Shown one piece after another: positions 45,610-57,922 of a DNA stretch of 64,000 nt. The notes beneath the pieces are model-generated. The model was given only the letters and a program-made list of their open reading frames with translations. It did not search any database and was not told the DNA's origin. This stretch comes from Daucus carota subsp. sativus. Lineage: Eukaryota; Streptophyta; Magnoliopsida; Apiales; Apiaceae. How positions within the stretch are numbered: the stretch's first letter is position 1; each line of letters begins with the position of its first letter. The position numbers and the translations under genes were made by a program. The stretch is taken from contig NC_030384.2 in NCBI RefSeq assembly GCF_001625215.2, positions 38,908,390 to 38,972,389 on the forward strand. Direction: 5' to 3'.

Positions 45610-48600
45610 TTATGCAATAACTGCGTCTTTGTATAACTTGTTACCACCTTCCTCCGGTGGAAATCTAACACCGATTGGCCCCGTCATATCAACTTTGTCC
45701 ATTGCCATCAGGACCTTCGGGTTCCAGTGCCAAGGGTGAACATAAGGTGTGGAAATGGTAGGAGAATATGAAGAAGGATGAAGTACAACTGAACCCCAGT
45801 CTCTCGCGCCAAGCTTAGCTTCCTTTAACCTCCTCCTAATTAACAAGCCTCCAATGTCCTCCTTTTTCATTTCTGTAACACTTCTGAGCAATGAAATGCA
45901 TAGAAGAAGTATAAATGCTGCATCTTCTTCAGGATGCAGTTCTACCAGCAATAACTTCCAGTTTATAAGACCAGTAGCTATTCCATCAGGGTTTTCCTCG
46001 GAGTACCTGACAAGTGTCACAAAACCATCATCTCCATCAACTTCTTGTTCTGCGTTTCTTTCATTGTATTCTTTTGAGTCATTGGTATCTCTAGATGTTT
46101 GTTCTCGATACTGCAGTTGTCGCCCTATCAGTAACCGCAGCTGCAATTATATGCTCTCAATCAAAAATACAAGTTAATTTTGGAATTGGAACTGGTTATC
46201 AACAACTTACCCATGAATTAGTAGGCATAGGAGTTTTCAAATCAAGACACAAGCCTGAAATGGATGTTGATGACCCATACTTTACAAGTAATTCATGCCC
46301 TGTTGAAAAACACCAAGCTGCTTGCCAACCTTCCGGAGGTTCTTTTGGAATTGCAGATCCTACCACTTTTGCTGCTCTAGATGGAAAATGCAACTGTTAG
46401 TAGTGGAATTTAATTTAAGAAATATCAATTAAAACCATAAACTTTGATCCTACGGGACCTAATCACAACCACACATGTTAGATTATGCTTCCAGAGAACT
46501 AGAAAAATTACCTTTGCAATCTTCAATAATATGTATGCTTTGCATTCAATAAGGTAGTGCAGATGATTCAGACCGTATTGCGAAGGAGTGATGCACAAGT
46601 ATAATACTATATCTTGATATCGAGTATACAGACAGATCTATCCAGACCTATTTCTATTAATTTCCCTTTAAAGAAAATGAAGCAAATAAATATAAGCTTC
46701 TATATCATTAAAAAGGATGAATTAAACATTTACTTACCAGGAGCTCTACCAATGGAACCTGCTTCATAGAACCAAGAACCTTCTCGAATCTCCATAATCC
46801 TATCTTCCCATTTTACAGCTGTAGGGACTTCACCACCCCTCCTCCAAAATCCTCCAGCCACTCTGTTATTGAGAACATTTACATATAAACTAAGAACATA
46901 TCTAAAATTGAATATAAGAGACTATAAAAATCTTAAGGGTAATTGAACCTTATTCGAATAACAAAGCATTCTCTTCCTGCATGATCAAGAACTGTGCGTG
47001 ACAACCACCGACCTTCTTGAGGACGATATTGATTCATTTTGAGGATGACATCAGATATCATTGCCCCTGAATCATCTGTTACTCTATCCGCAACACATTT
47101 TAACAAGTAGGGTGCTTGAACAGGTGGAGTCATTGAAGCAAACAACCTTACTTTTTCACTGATTTCTCTACCAAGAGTGAGAGAGGGTGCACGAAGCAAA
47201 GCATTCCAAGTAAATGTGATGGTATCTACCAAACTACTTCCTCGGAAACAGCGGCCCTTAGGGTGACGAAGCTCAAGTACTAACCCTTTAGTTCCAAACT
47301 CGCAAAAGAGATGCAATGCTTTTTTCCACGAATCAGAGGTAAACTTCGATAAGGGTTGGTTAATATTGAGTTCCTTATGACACCTTAACATCCGTAAACG
47401 TAAAAACTCATTTGAAGTTCCTTCTGCTGTTATATTTGTCTTGGGGTTGAGCTTGACCATCACACAGACCTGCATTACGAGTTGTGAAGTAAAATTATTC
47501 TGGTTAGTGACCAACTGACACTAATTTTACCATTTGTTTGTAATAAGAAACAGAAACTCCGAATGATTAAGTTAAGAAAATCTATTACGAATCCCAGAAA
47601 GCAACTTTGAAGAGAAAGGGAGAAATATAAAGTCGTTATATAAAACTTCCATTTACAGTTTACAATGACCTTCTCCAAAGTGCCTATAAAGTATAAATAG
47701 TACTTAGATCAGGCACTATCATTATCTTTGGAGTTGAGGAAGGACAACATTAGCTTATATAACTTATCTACTTGATAAGAGGGAGTTCATTGCTAAATCG
47801 TATTCTGTATCATGAAAATTTTAACAATTCTCATGAAAGAAGCAAGTTCTTTATCTAGAATCAGGCACAGACATATTTTCATGGATTAGCTTCTCACCAG
47901 CTACGAATCCAGCTACAAAACAGCTAAGACGGAGTCCTGATCTTGTCCATAGATAGGGAGTCTTGATCATGGCCATAGATATGGATTGGTGTTAGCTGGG
48001 CCTCCACTTAAGATGAATTTCAACGTTCTTCAGCAAATTTTAGGCAGCCTAGCATTACATCTTCCCTCTCAAAAAAGTATTTACTTTGTTCTTCGCAAAT
48101 AGATCTTATAAGCCTACATTTTACTACTTTGGAATGCCTTTTAGTGAAACATATTATAAATTCATGAGCATGTGCTGCACAATGACTCAGAATGCCTGAC
48201 CAACAATTGTAAATAGCTAAAGTGTGGGAACTTTAATAATTTATTTGCTTGATCTTTATCTTCTCACATTTGTTAGCAGATTTAAGATTTCTAAAAGAGG
48301 AACCTACACACAATATAACCAGCATGAAGATTTGGTGGGAGTGCAGTAAGGTCTGAGTATCAAAATCATAAATAGGGAAGATTTGAGTATTTGTTTTATT
48401 TTCTGTCTTGATTTCTGCTGATTATGTGTTTTTTTTTGTTTTTTGTAAAGTTTTTGAGAATACATGGGATGAAATGTAATGGTGAAGAGCATCAGAAGTA
48501 TTGTAATTAAGCCTTGGCTTCAGAGAGACACCAGGGCTCTTAAATATCATGGATTATGTGTTTCTGTTGCGATAATATTTCTCCTATACTACATTATAGC

Positions 48601-50767
48601 ATAATCTTTGATTTCAATACACCCTGTTGTGTTTCAAATGTTTTCTTAAAACAATGGTTTTAATTTCCAACCAAGATAAAATCTCAAATTTTCATTGAGA
48701 ATTTAAATTACCTTAATACTATGTGTAGGTCCATTTTTGAGAATTCCTAAATTATGACACCAACATTATATGGAAAATATAAGTGGATGTAGTTTTTTTC
48801 TTTCCATCTTGCTACAGGAATTACAGGCAAAAGAAATACATAAGAAGGCTAAGTGCAGTACAGACAACTGACCTCAGATATGAACCTGGGTAACAATGAT
48901 TTGTATTTTGTGTTCACATCAAGATCAGTGACCTTCCAGTAAATCGGTTGCTTAATTTTATGAACTTCTGAAATGACCTCGCAACCAGCTTTCTCATAAG
49001 GTTCTTCAAAAGTCTGTTCCCACAGTTTTTTTGTCATTTCAACTTCATTCGGTTTTACAGCATCACATGGTCCAACAATTTTCCACATAATCCCCTCCAT
49101 TTCCTTAACATCTGTTGCGTATACAGTGGGATAACTCTATTATAAACAAAAAGCATGCAAGGTAATCAGAGAGGATGATATACATTATTTGTTACAAGAT
49201 GAGACAGTAAGACAATGTAAAAAGTGATAATAACACAACAATGCAGAAGCATCGCAACATCTTAGCTGTTCATACAATTAAATTAATTATAATAGCAAGC
49301 TGCTAAAATTCATAGTAGTTCTAAAAAATTTCCTCTGTTGCAGAAAAGATGAGGTACTTTTAAAGGGGGTAACTATCTTAAAAAAACGTGTAATACTTGT
49401 ACTTGCAATTTTGTAGCCTAAAATGAAATTTTGTTCATTTATCAAAGGTACCTGTATAGGCTAATGCTTTCAACTAATCATTTTTGCAATGAGAACTATT
49501 AAACTTTTACTGAAATCTAGCATGGATGGATCCCTTGTTTATAGCTAGTAAATTCATATACACAGTTCAAGTGAATTATAGATAGCAGGAAAGAGTATAG
49601 TTAGAGAAGAGCAGCCACCTGATGTGTCATTAACATTAGTAGTACATCTGTAGTGGGTACTAAACGACAGCAACCATCTGAAAATTTCTGCATCATATGC
49701 AGGAAACCTTTAAACCGTCGTTTTGATGCAATTAGATACACAAGTTCCGACATGTACGGTTCATGAAACTTTGCATAAAGACATCTTTGTTTTGACACCT
49801 CAGCCAAGAGGTCTTCATTACAGATGATGTTTTTTTCCTGATTAGAATCCTCTTCATTCTCGAAGGGCTCATTTGGATATTTTTGAACCCAAATCTCTCT
49901 ACATCTATTCAATGCATAATCTTCATTTTCTTCATTAAAGATAGCAGCTTTCCCTATGAGCTTCGAAAATCTTGCCTCACAGTATTGCCTGTAACTAGCC
50001 TGGAAAGCAGGTTAGTGTATTAGATTGGCATATAAAGAAACATCGTGAGTTTTGGGATGTTGGATTATATATATTCATCATAATTATATTACGCTTTGAT
50101 ATATTTATCATATTTGTATTAGGTTATGTTTTTCCTTTATCATCATTTCTTTTTCTACTTTATCAAACACAAACTTGAATTCCAATTTACAGGTATCTTA
50201 TTATTCACAATCCGAGTACCGTGATCCATCTCATTTGCTTGCAATAATACAAACAATTCTAGCAACTCACAGAACATAATTATTTCCCCAACATTAGCAT
50301 TAGGCATTAGCAATAAAAGAAACTAAGTATACTACTTAATTGAATTCAGGTAGTAGAATACCGGGTTCAAAGTGTGACAGAACCAGACCCATTCAATATC
50401 AAGAGGAGGAAGAATCATTGGAGGACTGATCCCCACCATCAGATCAGAAATCAAGGGCATCCAAAGCTCATCATACCTAATAATAAATAATAGAAAAAAG
50501 GAAAGAAAAAAAGAAGCACATTTCAAATTTTCACCAGAGACTGAATCTGCATCACAGAAAACATACAAAGATTGAATCTTTATACCTTCTAATAGCTTCA
50601 AGAATAGTGGGTCTCTTATGAAGCCAAGAAGATTCATCAACTAATCTCAAAAACCCAAGATTCCTTTTAGCAGCTGCAACTAGATCAACCCCAACTCTGA
50701 CCATAAACTCATCCTCTGAAAGCTCACTAAAGCTTCTTGTTGAGAACCCCTCTGAAGCTGCTGACAT
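45610..50767 (-). CDS. Glycine-rich domain-containing protein (GRDP, DUF1399), eight exons
   Basis: Exons (5' to 3'): 50767-50586, 50476-50362, 49999-49619, 49136-48873, 47469-46949, 46862-46738, 46374-46211, 46140-45610; all introns are GT-AG and join in frame to about 760 residues. The start MSAASEGFSTRSF precedes the conserved DLVAAAKRNLGFLR. YDELWMPLISDLM, LDIEWVWFCHTLNP, SYRQYCEARF and DVLLMLMTHQSYPTVY are hallmarks of GRDP proteins (DUF1399 repeats), followed by a C2-like VCVMVKLNP segment and EGWQAAWCFSTG. Arabidopsis GRDP1/2 act in ABA, osmotic stress and auxin responses. Oddity: the long Gly-rich tail is missing; the protein ends LYKDAVIA. The exon 7 acceptor (CTAGAG/CA) was chosen because it alone keeps the frame. 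Confidence 0.88.
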
Positions 50768-51268
50768 TGTTTAGATTTTCTACAGAGAAGCCTCATAAAA
50801 AACGGAAGATAACAATACATGTACCAAACTACTCAAACACTGTATGTATAACATATGCACATGCTAGTACAGGCTTTGATTGTGGGGCCAGTGACCACAA
50901 AAGAGGGCTGCTGGGGAAGGAAAAGGACACGTGGCACGTGGAATCCACTTTCAGGTGGTAGTGGTGGGGTTTTATAGGATTAGTAATAAATTAAACTAGT
51001 TAAATGATTTGAGCATGTCTGTACAAATGAAGGGGTGATGTAACTGGTGGTTTGATAATAATATGGGAGCACCATAGAAACTTGACTTTGTTGGGCTGAT
51101 GTTACGTATGGTTATGGATGTTTGTGAATTATTGGAGATTTTTTAATTTTTGCTCCAATTGAAAACTGAGGAAGTGGATTTGGTTTTTGGTTCTTTTATA
51201 CCCCAGGAGCAACTCCAATGCAAGCAAGTCCAGTACTAGATGTTGTATATCTATTGCTATTGATATAA
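50768..51268. other. Upstream region of the GRDP gene
   Basis: Promoter side of GRDP. ggacacgtggcacgtgg at about 50926-50942 holds two overlapping CACGTG-type G-box/ABRE cores, which would fit ABA or stress control known for the family. About 51203-51262 is a scrap of the same repeat family as 53970-54310. Confidence 0.45.
50926..50942. promoter_or_regulatory. Double ACGTG (ABRE/G-box-like) site
   Basis: ggacacgtggcacgtgg has two ACGTGG/ACGTGG-type cores in tandem about 170 bases upstream of the GRDP start codon. Such paired ABREs are typical of ABA-responsive promoters. Function is inferred. Confidence 0.5.
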
Positions 51269-51762
51269 TCCTAGTTGATAACCTGTGCCGGGTTTAAATA
51301 AAATTTTAAAATTTTTTATTTATCGAAAGAATAATGTCTTTTTTAACTACATTATCATATTTTTATTATACCTATATAAATTATTATTTTTAAATGATAT
51401 TTAAATTATTGTTATTTAATATAAGACTTTCTATATATTAAATAACAATAAACCTACAAAATAAGAGTATTAGCGTCCAAAATTATTTAAAAATAATCTA
51501 CTCGTTTCAATTTTAATTTTTTTAGTCTACAATATTTGTAAATATTTGTAAACATCTGACAATTTGCACGTTATGTTCTACAATATAATCGTTGCAATCA
51601 AAAGATAAAACAATTATATTATAAATCAGTAAACACTAGATATGTTCTAAAATATAATTCATAAGTAGAATAATGATCTTAATGATTGTAAATGTTGAAA
51701 GATGTTAATGATTAATTGATAATTATATATTTAAAACTACTTAAAGATGGTAAATTAGAGGA

Positions 51763-52149
51763 AAGTTCTATGGAGACCGCAATTTCATCGGAGACCTCGT
51801 ATGTTCTACAATCAAAACAGTATAAAATACATTATTTTGTAAAATATGTTCTACAAATATCATGTATTCATTAACATTGTTAAAGATCATCTATATTTAA
51901 TAAGTAGATAATGTGTGTTATGCAAGTTGAACAAATGTTCTGCAGACTAGACATATTTCATAGAACAAAATACTTTGTAATGTTCCACATGTAAAACTTA
52001 TATGATATTCAAGATTTTAAATGAAATAATGATTTCGTAGAACATGATTTGCAAAACTATACGTTTTGCAATGTTCTTATGAAATATTTTACTTGCAGAA
52101 CATAGGTGGTCTCCAAGTCTCCAGAAAAAATGTGGTCTCCATTGAACTT
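51763..52149. mobile_element. Nested MITE-like element
   Basis: AAGTTCTATGGAGACC at the left is matched inverted by GGTCTCCATTGAACTT at the right. The interior has repeated tgttctacaa / ttgcagaaca motifs. It sits inside the Helitron. Confidence 0.55.
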
Positions 52150-52555
52150 AACTCTGGTAGATTAGATATAAAATTTGAATAATTAAAGATATTATTTATG
52201 ATTATACTAAAAGATTATGATTGGTACTTACTGCATCTTAAATGCATACTTTATGGAACTTAACTCTAACAGTATATTTTATTTTAGTAAAATTACTATG
52301 TTGTTTAATGATTTTTAAATTGTGAAAATAATATTCAAGATCAACACGTATAAATTCGTTTATAGCGTGTTTAATCTTGAATAAAAATTCAAAATTTTAA
52401 GTCACAATTATTTTATTCATTTAATAGGCAAACATTATATATAATTCTAGTTGGAGTTTTTGTAGATCTAACAGTTGTTACAGTTGTTTGATAAACTGAT
52501 ATTGTAGTTTGACAAAATTAATTAACTTTCTAAAAGTAATTTGATATTAAATATT

Positions 52556-53160
52556 TTGACGTATGTCTAGAGTTTTGGTTCTTTTATTATATGTTGCAGT
52601 ATGGATAATGACTTCATTTTCTTTAACTTTCTATTTGTCAAGTCAGTGTTACCACCGCCTTATTCGTCTTTATCGCAATCTTCTGAAAAACACTTAATGA
52701 TAATAATTATTATTATCAAAAAAAAATATGACCAAGTTTTTTGGTACTTTGTTATCAACATTGAATCTTGTTTATTATAATTCTGAAATATGATAGAAAT
52801 TTTATAGATTTGTTTCGTCAATTAAATTGTATGAGTTTTAAAAATTAAAACGAATATTTGACGTATGTCTAGAGTTTAGGTTCTTTTATTATATGTTGCA
52901 ATATGGACAATGATTTCATTTTTTTTTTTGAGTTTCTATTTGTCAAGTTAGTGTTGCCACCGCCTTATTCGTCTTTATCGTAATTTTCTGAAAAACACTA
53001 AATGATAATAATAATTATTATTAAAAAATATATGATCAAGTTTTTTGGTACTTTGGTATCAATATTAAATCTTATTTATTTTAATTCTGAAATATGATAA
53101 AAGTTTTATAAATTTATTTCGTAAATTAAATTGTATGAGTTTTAAAAATTAAAACGAATA
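52556..53160. repeat. Two-copy tandem repeat, about 302-base unit
   Basis: tttgacgtatgtctagagtt at 52556 recurs at 52858, and the following 290 bases (caccgccttattcgtctttatcg, ttttttggtactttg) are repeated with about 10 percent change. It is non-coding and inside the Helitron. Confidence 0.8.
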
Positions 53161-54044
53161 ATTTCGTTGACATTATTATTCTATTGATAAGACATTAATA
53201 TCGATATATTTGAACTCTGAAGCATGATAAAAGATTTATAGAGTTGTTCCGTATATTATATTATTTGAGTTTTAAAAAATTAAAACAAATAATTTTGATG
53301 GTAATATATTTTTATTAGTGAGATAATTGTTATAATACAAAAACCTTGTTAAATATAGAATTTTTTTGATAATAGTAATAATTGTTAAATAAAAAATAAT
53401 ATGATGATAGCCAAATTTTGGTATGAATTTTATTGAACTGTTTCATAAGTTAAATTGTTAGCGATTTAACTATGCGGATAAGATAAATGTTATATTACAA
53501 AATCCTAAACACCATGGAAGTCTTTTTATAGTAGGATAATAATCTTAACCAATATTGAAATTTTTAATAATAAAATCCGAATCAATATAGAATTCTTTTC
53601 ATAATTGTATAATAATAATTATAAAATCCTAAAAATGTATAATAATAAGTATAAAATCCTAACAATATGAAAATCTTTTCATAATTCTATAATGGTTATT
53701 GTTATTAAATAAAAAATTTATATAACATTGTCCTAATCAATATTGAAGTTTTTAATAATAAAATTCTAATCAATACAGAAGTCTTTCACTATCCTAATGA
53801 ATATTGAGGTCTTTAATAATAAAATTTTATTCAATATAGAAGTCTTTTGATAATAATATAATAATGACTATAAAATCCTAATCAATATGAAAGTGATCGA
53901 TCGAATTTTGTTATTTTGGTACCGATATTCCACCGAAACGTGGTTTCGCTTATTAATAAGGGGTATTGATAGCACCAAAAAGTGTTTTTTGATGCATTTA
54001 TAAAACTTGTACTCCAATGCTAAGTTTTATAACTAATTTCAAAT

Positions 54045-54545
54045 TTAACCAAATTATTAACATTTACTTAACTTCTATATAAAACCAACTCATTAACTTT
54101 TACCTAACTCATTAACTAGTTTCTAATTTCTAGTTATTGATGATATGGCAACATGGATGGATCCATCCTTGGTTCCAAATATAGAAATAAGGATGCATCT
54201 ATGCATGGATGCATCTAATATAGCACCTTTTTGGAGTTGAGTTTTTTTTACTTTTGATGCTATAATATAGCAATAGAACCAAGTATAGCATTGCATTGGA
54301 GTTGCTCTTATACTTGGTTCTATTGCTATATTATAGCATCAAAAGTAATAAAAAAAAAAAAAAAACTCTACTCTAAAAGGGTGCTATATTTAGATGCATA
54401 CATGCATAGATGCATCCTTGGTTTTATATTTGAAACCAATGATAGATCCATCCATGTTGCCACATCATCAATAACTAGAAATTGGAAACTAGTTTATGAG
54501 TTGGTTCTATACAGAAGTTAGGTAAAAATTAATGAGTTGGTTAAA
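54045..54545. repeat. Long imperfect inverted repeat
   Basis: The left arm contains aatttctagttattgatgat, ggcaacatggatggatcc and gatgcatctatgcatgga. The right arm carries the same in reverse complement, in mirrored order, around a centre near 54290. A transcript could fold into a hairpin of about 200 base pairs. It is probably a MITE inserted in or formed from an inverted pair. Confidence 0.75.
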
Positions 54546-54861
54546 TTTATTATCTATTATTATTTATCTAATAGAGCAACTGCGAGTAATTTAATTCGAA
54601 GACTAAATTACCCTTACTCACTATACACATATTAATATACATATATCTTAGTTTCTCAGCGAAATGTTCACTGGTTTTTCGTCAGGTTTCATTCGATTTT
54701 TTTTTATTAGATGATGGAAAAATTTAATATCAAATTAATTTTTTTTAAAATACAAATAATCTTAATTAAAAAAGATTAACAAAGAGATATAAGAAATGTT
54801 AAAAAAATAATTTAAAATACCCCGTGCAAAGCACGTGCTTTGCACGGGTTAGAAAGCTAGT

Positions 54862-55158
54862 TCGTATTAACCGCATAAAAATAAGTTTATCGCGTTTGGC
54901 AAGCACCTTGAAACGAATTTTGTTAAATTCATTGCTTATTGCAAACAACACTTTTTGGATGCATAATCAACATCTTTTGACACAAACCAAACTTATCTAC
55001 AATCTCAAGCATCTTGTGGCCAGGAACCTCACTTTTACATACTTAAGTACTTGACTAATTAATTTACTCGATCACAATTTCTGATAATATCCCTCCTAAA
55101 GCCAATTTAAAGAGCGGAGCCTTGCCGGAACACTCCCTACGGCAACCCCTGACCTGTC
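54862..55158. other. Short intergenic stretch
   Basis: No gene seen; ordinary sequence between two transposons. Confidence 0.35.
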
Positions 55159-55161
55159 TTA

Positions 55162-55473
55162 GAGCATCTCCAGCAGATTACCTATATCATGTCCTAAACT
55201 TTAGGATCCACTTTTCACTCCTCATAAATAGGTAACTCCTAACTCATTCCTCATTTGTTTTTTAATGATTAAATATTCAACTCTCACTTTTTGGACACTC
55301 TTTCCCATATTTTTCTTATTATTTTTTGTTAAAAGAATTTGAATTTAATACTATAATAATAATAGGGAACATAAATAGAGATCTCTGTTGGAGCTCTGGA
55401 TCTCTATTTTTTAGAATTTAAATTGTTTATTATATATTTAGGGAATCTAGCTGGTACTCTGCTAGAGATGCTC
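55162..55473. mobile_element. Tourist-like MITE
   Basis: It runs from GAGCATCTCCAGCAGA to TCTGCTAGAGATGCTC with TTA on both sides (55159-55161, 55474-55476), the PIF/Harbinger pattern. It is 312 bases and non-coding. Confidence 0.8.
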
Positions 55474-55489
55474 TTACTTCTGAACTTAG

Positions 55490-56118
55490 AAAATCAACAT
55501 TGCTACGTGATGTACATCCAGCTCCATCTATAGAATCCAGCTTATCATCACCATTATCGCAGCAGCCATCAGTTGCGGCAGACTTAGAGAGTGGTTCCAT
55601 TCCCCCAAATGATTTTGCACTCCGAGATTTGCATTGATGATTTGGAGGATTAAAATCAGGGATGCACTTTATCTCAACCTGGTTACCAAGCAACAATGTT
55701 GTTGTCACTTGGATTTTGACTCGGAAATGGCTACATTCTGTTGTACTTCGCGAGCTAGCTTGATTATCATCAAGTTCACAATAACCTTGATCTTTGGGAA
55801 ATGGCTCAATTTCCCCAAATGATTTGAACTCACAGATTCAGATTGATGCTTTAGAGAATTAAAATGAGGAATGCACTTTCTCTCAACTCGGTTAGTAGAG
55901 CAACAATGCTAGTGACATTTGGATTCTGACTCGGACATATCTACATTATGTTCGTGAGCTTGATTATCATCAAGTTCACAACAACCTTGGTCTTTGGGGA
56001 CTAGCTCAATCTTCCCAAATGATTTTGGACTTGCAGATTCAGATTGATTCTTTGGAGAATTAAAACTAGGGATGCACCTAGTTTGAAACCAGTTACAGAA
56101 CTTAGCACTGGAGTGCAA
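55490..56118 (-). pseudogene. Thrice-repeated unrecognised coding-like fragment
   Basis: Three diverged units of about 205 bases (approximately 55490-55712, 55713-55918, 55919-56118) share the pattern TRCIPxFNxPKxQSES...KSFGxxEL...GCCE.DDN on the minus strand. The outer units have open frames in this register (55708 down and 56118 down); the middle one is frame-broken. I do not recognise a domain. It could be repeats of one exon of a lost gene or gene scraps captured by a transposon. No start context or splice frame is convincing. Confidence 0.45.
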
Positions 56119-56544
56119 GTTTTATTTTAGCACCAAAAAATATTTTTTGATGCTATATTATAGCAATAGCAATAAATATATAGCATCTAACACTGGATTT
56201 GCTCTAATGCAGAACTGTCCATGTAAATATTTGTATCAAGACCAGAGGTAACAAAATTCCTTTAATTTAACTGACATTCCTCCATTCCATTAATTTACTT
56301 AGATTTAGATATATAAATCAATAAAATATCTCAATCATTTCAGCTAAATTACCCTCTTCCATTCATATCTCCGCTAAATTACCCTCTTCCATTCTTGATC
56401 TCGTCTTTATTTTTAGTATTTATAACTGAGCTGGTGGGTTTATTCTGTATTTGAGCCACTTAGGATTTTTGGGCTGGGCTATCACCCAACATCTTTATAC
56501 ATAAAATTTGTAATTTGTCAGCCGTGTTGGACATTTATTTGGTA
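56119..56544. other. Intergenic DNA
   Basis: 56128-56215 is another scrap of the gcaccaaaaa...tagcaatag repeat family seen at 53970-54310. The rest has no gene. Confidence 0.4.
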
Positions 56545-56829
56545 CTCCTTCTGTTTTAATTTACATGTCCACTTTCAAGAATTTTTTTTCTTTTTTTCTG
56601 AATAAAAAAAAAGAAAAAAAATCATATTTTCAAATTACTTGTCCAATTCAATTTTCAATGCAAAATCATATTTTCAAAGTCAATTCTACTCCACATATCT
56701 TTTATTTATATTTCCTAGATAAATCCCACTCCACATATTTTGATCATTTAATTCAATTAACTTGTGAACAAACACTTTTTTTAAACAGTGTGATTTTTTA
56801 AAAGTGGCATCTATTTTGAACGGAGGGAG
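56545..56829. mobile_element. Stowaway-type MITE
   Basis: It runs from CTCCTTCTGTTTTAATT to TTTTGAACGGAGGGAG with TA on both sides. It lies 13 bases from the next Stowaway. Confidence 0.75.
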
Positions 56830-56844
56830 TATACCATTCATATA

Positions 56845-57147
56845 CTCCCTCCGTCCCACCAGGTTCTTTACAGTTTCTTTTTTTGGATGTCCCATCCAAT
56901 TCTTTACATTCCAAAACTTACCAAAAATAGTCAATGGGTCCCACCACTTCCCAACTTTTCTTCCCTTTTCACACTACTTTTACTCCCTTTTCACACTACT
57001 TTTACTCCACTATCTCTCTTTTATTCATTAAAAATTGATGGGTCCCACCACTTCATCCACTTTTCTTCCTCTTTTCCACTACTTTATACATATTTCTTAA
57101 CCTCCGTGCCCAAACCAAACGTAAAGAATTGGCTGGGACGGAGGGAG
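56845..57147. mobile_element. Stowaway-type MITE
   Basis: It runs from CTCCCTCCGTCCCACCAGGTT to GGCTGGGACGGAGGGAG with TA on both sides. The interior contains duplicated ttttcacactacttttactcc. Confidence 0.88.
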
Positions 57148-57324
57148 TACATTACTAACGAAAGCCCAAATTAAAACTGAAACCGAACTTAGCTCAAACT
57201 TTCAACAAAGAGGCCAATTTGGAATTGAAATGATCTGCTGGCTGCTGCTGCATGTTACACTTACAAGTTACAAGAGGGGTACAACTAATGATAGATACAA
57301 TAATAATATAATAATAATATAATA

Positions 57325-57575
57325 CTCCCTCCGTCCCAGTCAATAGTATACATTGGGGGACGGGGGCGCGGCACGGACTTTAATGCTTCAATATAGTATA
57401 GTTCTGTAAATTATTTTTAAGATTTTCTTTTTTTGTATAAAAGTATAACATTTATACTTTTATACAAAAAAAGAAAATCTTAAACATAAATTATAGAAGT
57501 ATGTTTTATAAGCGCATTAAAAAGCGTGTCGAGCAGTGAAAAAGAAATGTATACAATTGACTGGGACAGAGGGAG
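57325..57575. mobile_element. Stowaway-type MITE
   Basis: It runs from CTCCCTCCGTCCCAGTCAAT to GACTGGGACAGAGGGAG with TA on both sides. The interior inverted repeat (ttataaaagtataaca...) makes it nearly a full hairpin; it is related to 6709-6959 in inverse orientation (ggggcgcggcacggactttaatg). Confidence 0.88.
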
Positions 57576-57922
57576 TACATAAAACAAGTTCCAATCATCA
57601 TGGTATTTAGAGTTTGGGAAAGGAATAAAGCATGTGTTTTCTAGGCATATTCTCGCTGAAACCCCAAGTGTGGGGATATTCTGAGCATATGGAATCGGAA
57701 TATGCCATGAAAACTAACTTGTATTACACCTCCAGATTACAGACATATTGTTACAATCATTGGCTTTTAATGTTGTACACAAATTCTATACTCCGATTCA
57801 TTCCGCAGTACTTGCTGTCTTTTTCTTACAAAAGTCTTTAAAAGTTATACGCTTCAACTTCCACCACTAACGTACAAGTAAAAAATTTGTATGTAAAATC
57901 TTGAATTTTCAAATTGTATTCA
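57576..57922. other. Promoter and leader side of the phospholipase D gene
   Basis: No separate gene. I see no strong TATA box; a leader intron cannot be excluded. Confidence 0.35.

Larger units (their letters stand above)
51269..54861 (+). mobile_element. Probable Helitron, 3.6 kb
   Basis: The 5' end is TCCTAGTTGATAACCTGTGCC after a host A. The 3' end is a perfect 28-base palindrome (54821-54848, arms CCCGTGCAAAGCAC) followed by GTTAGAAAGCTAGT, then a host T. CTAGT fits the Helitron CTRRT terminus. No Rep/helicase frame is visible, so it is non-autonomous, and it carries nested repeats. The 3' end is strong; the 5' end is a proposal. Confidence 0.65.
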
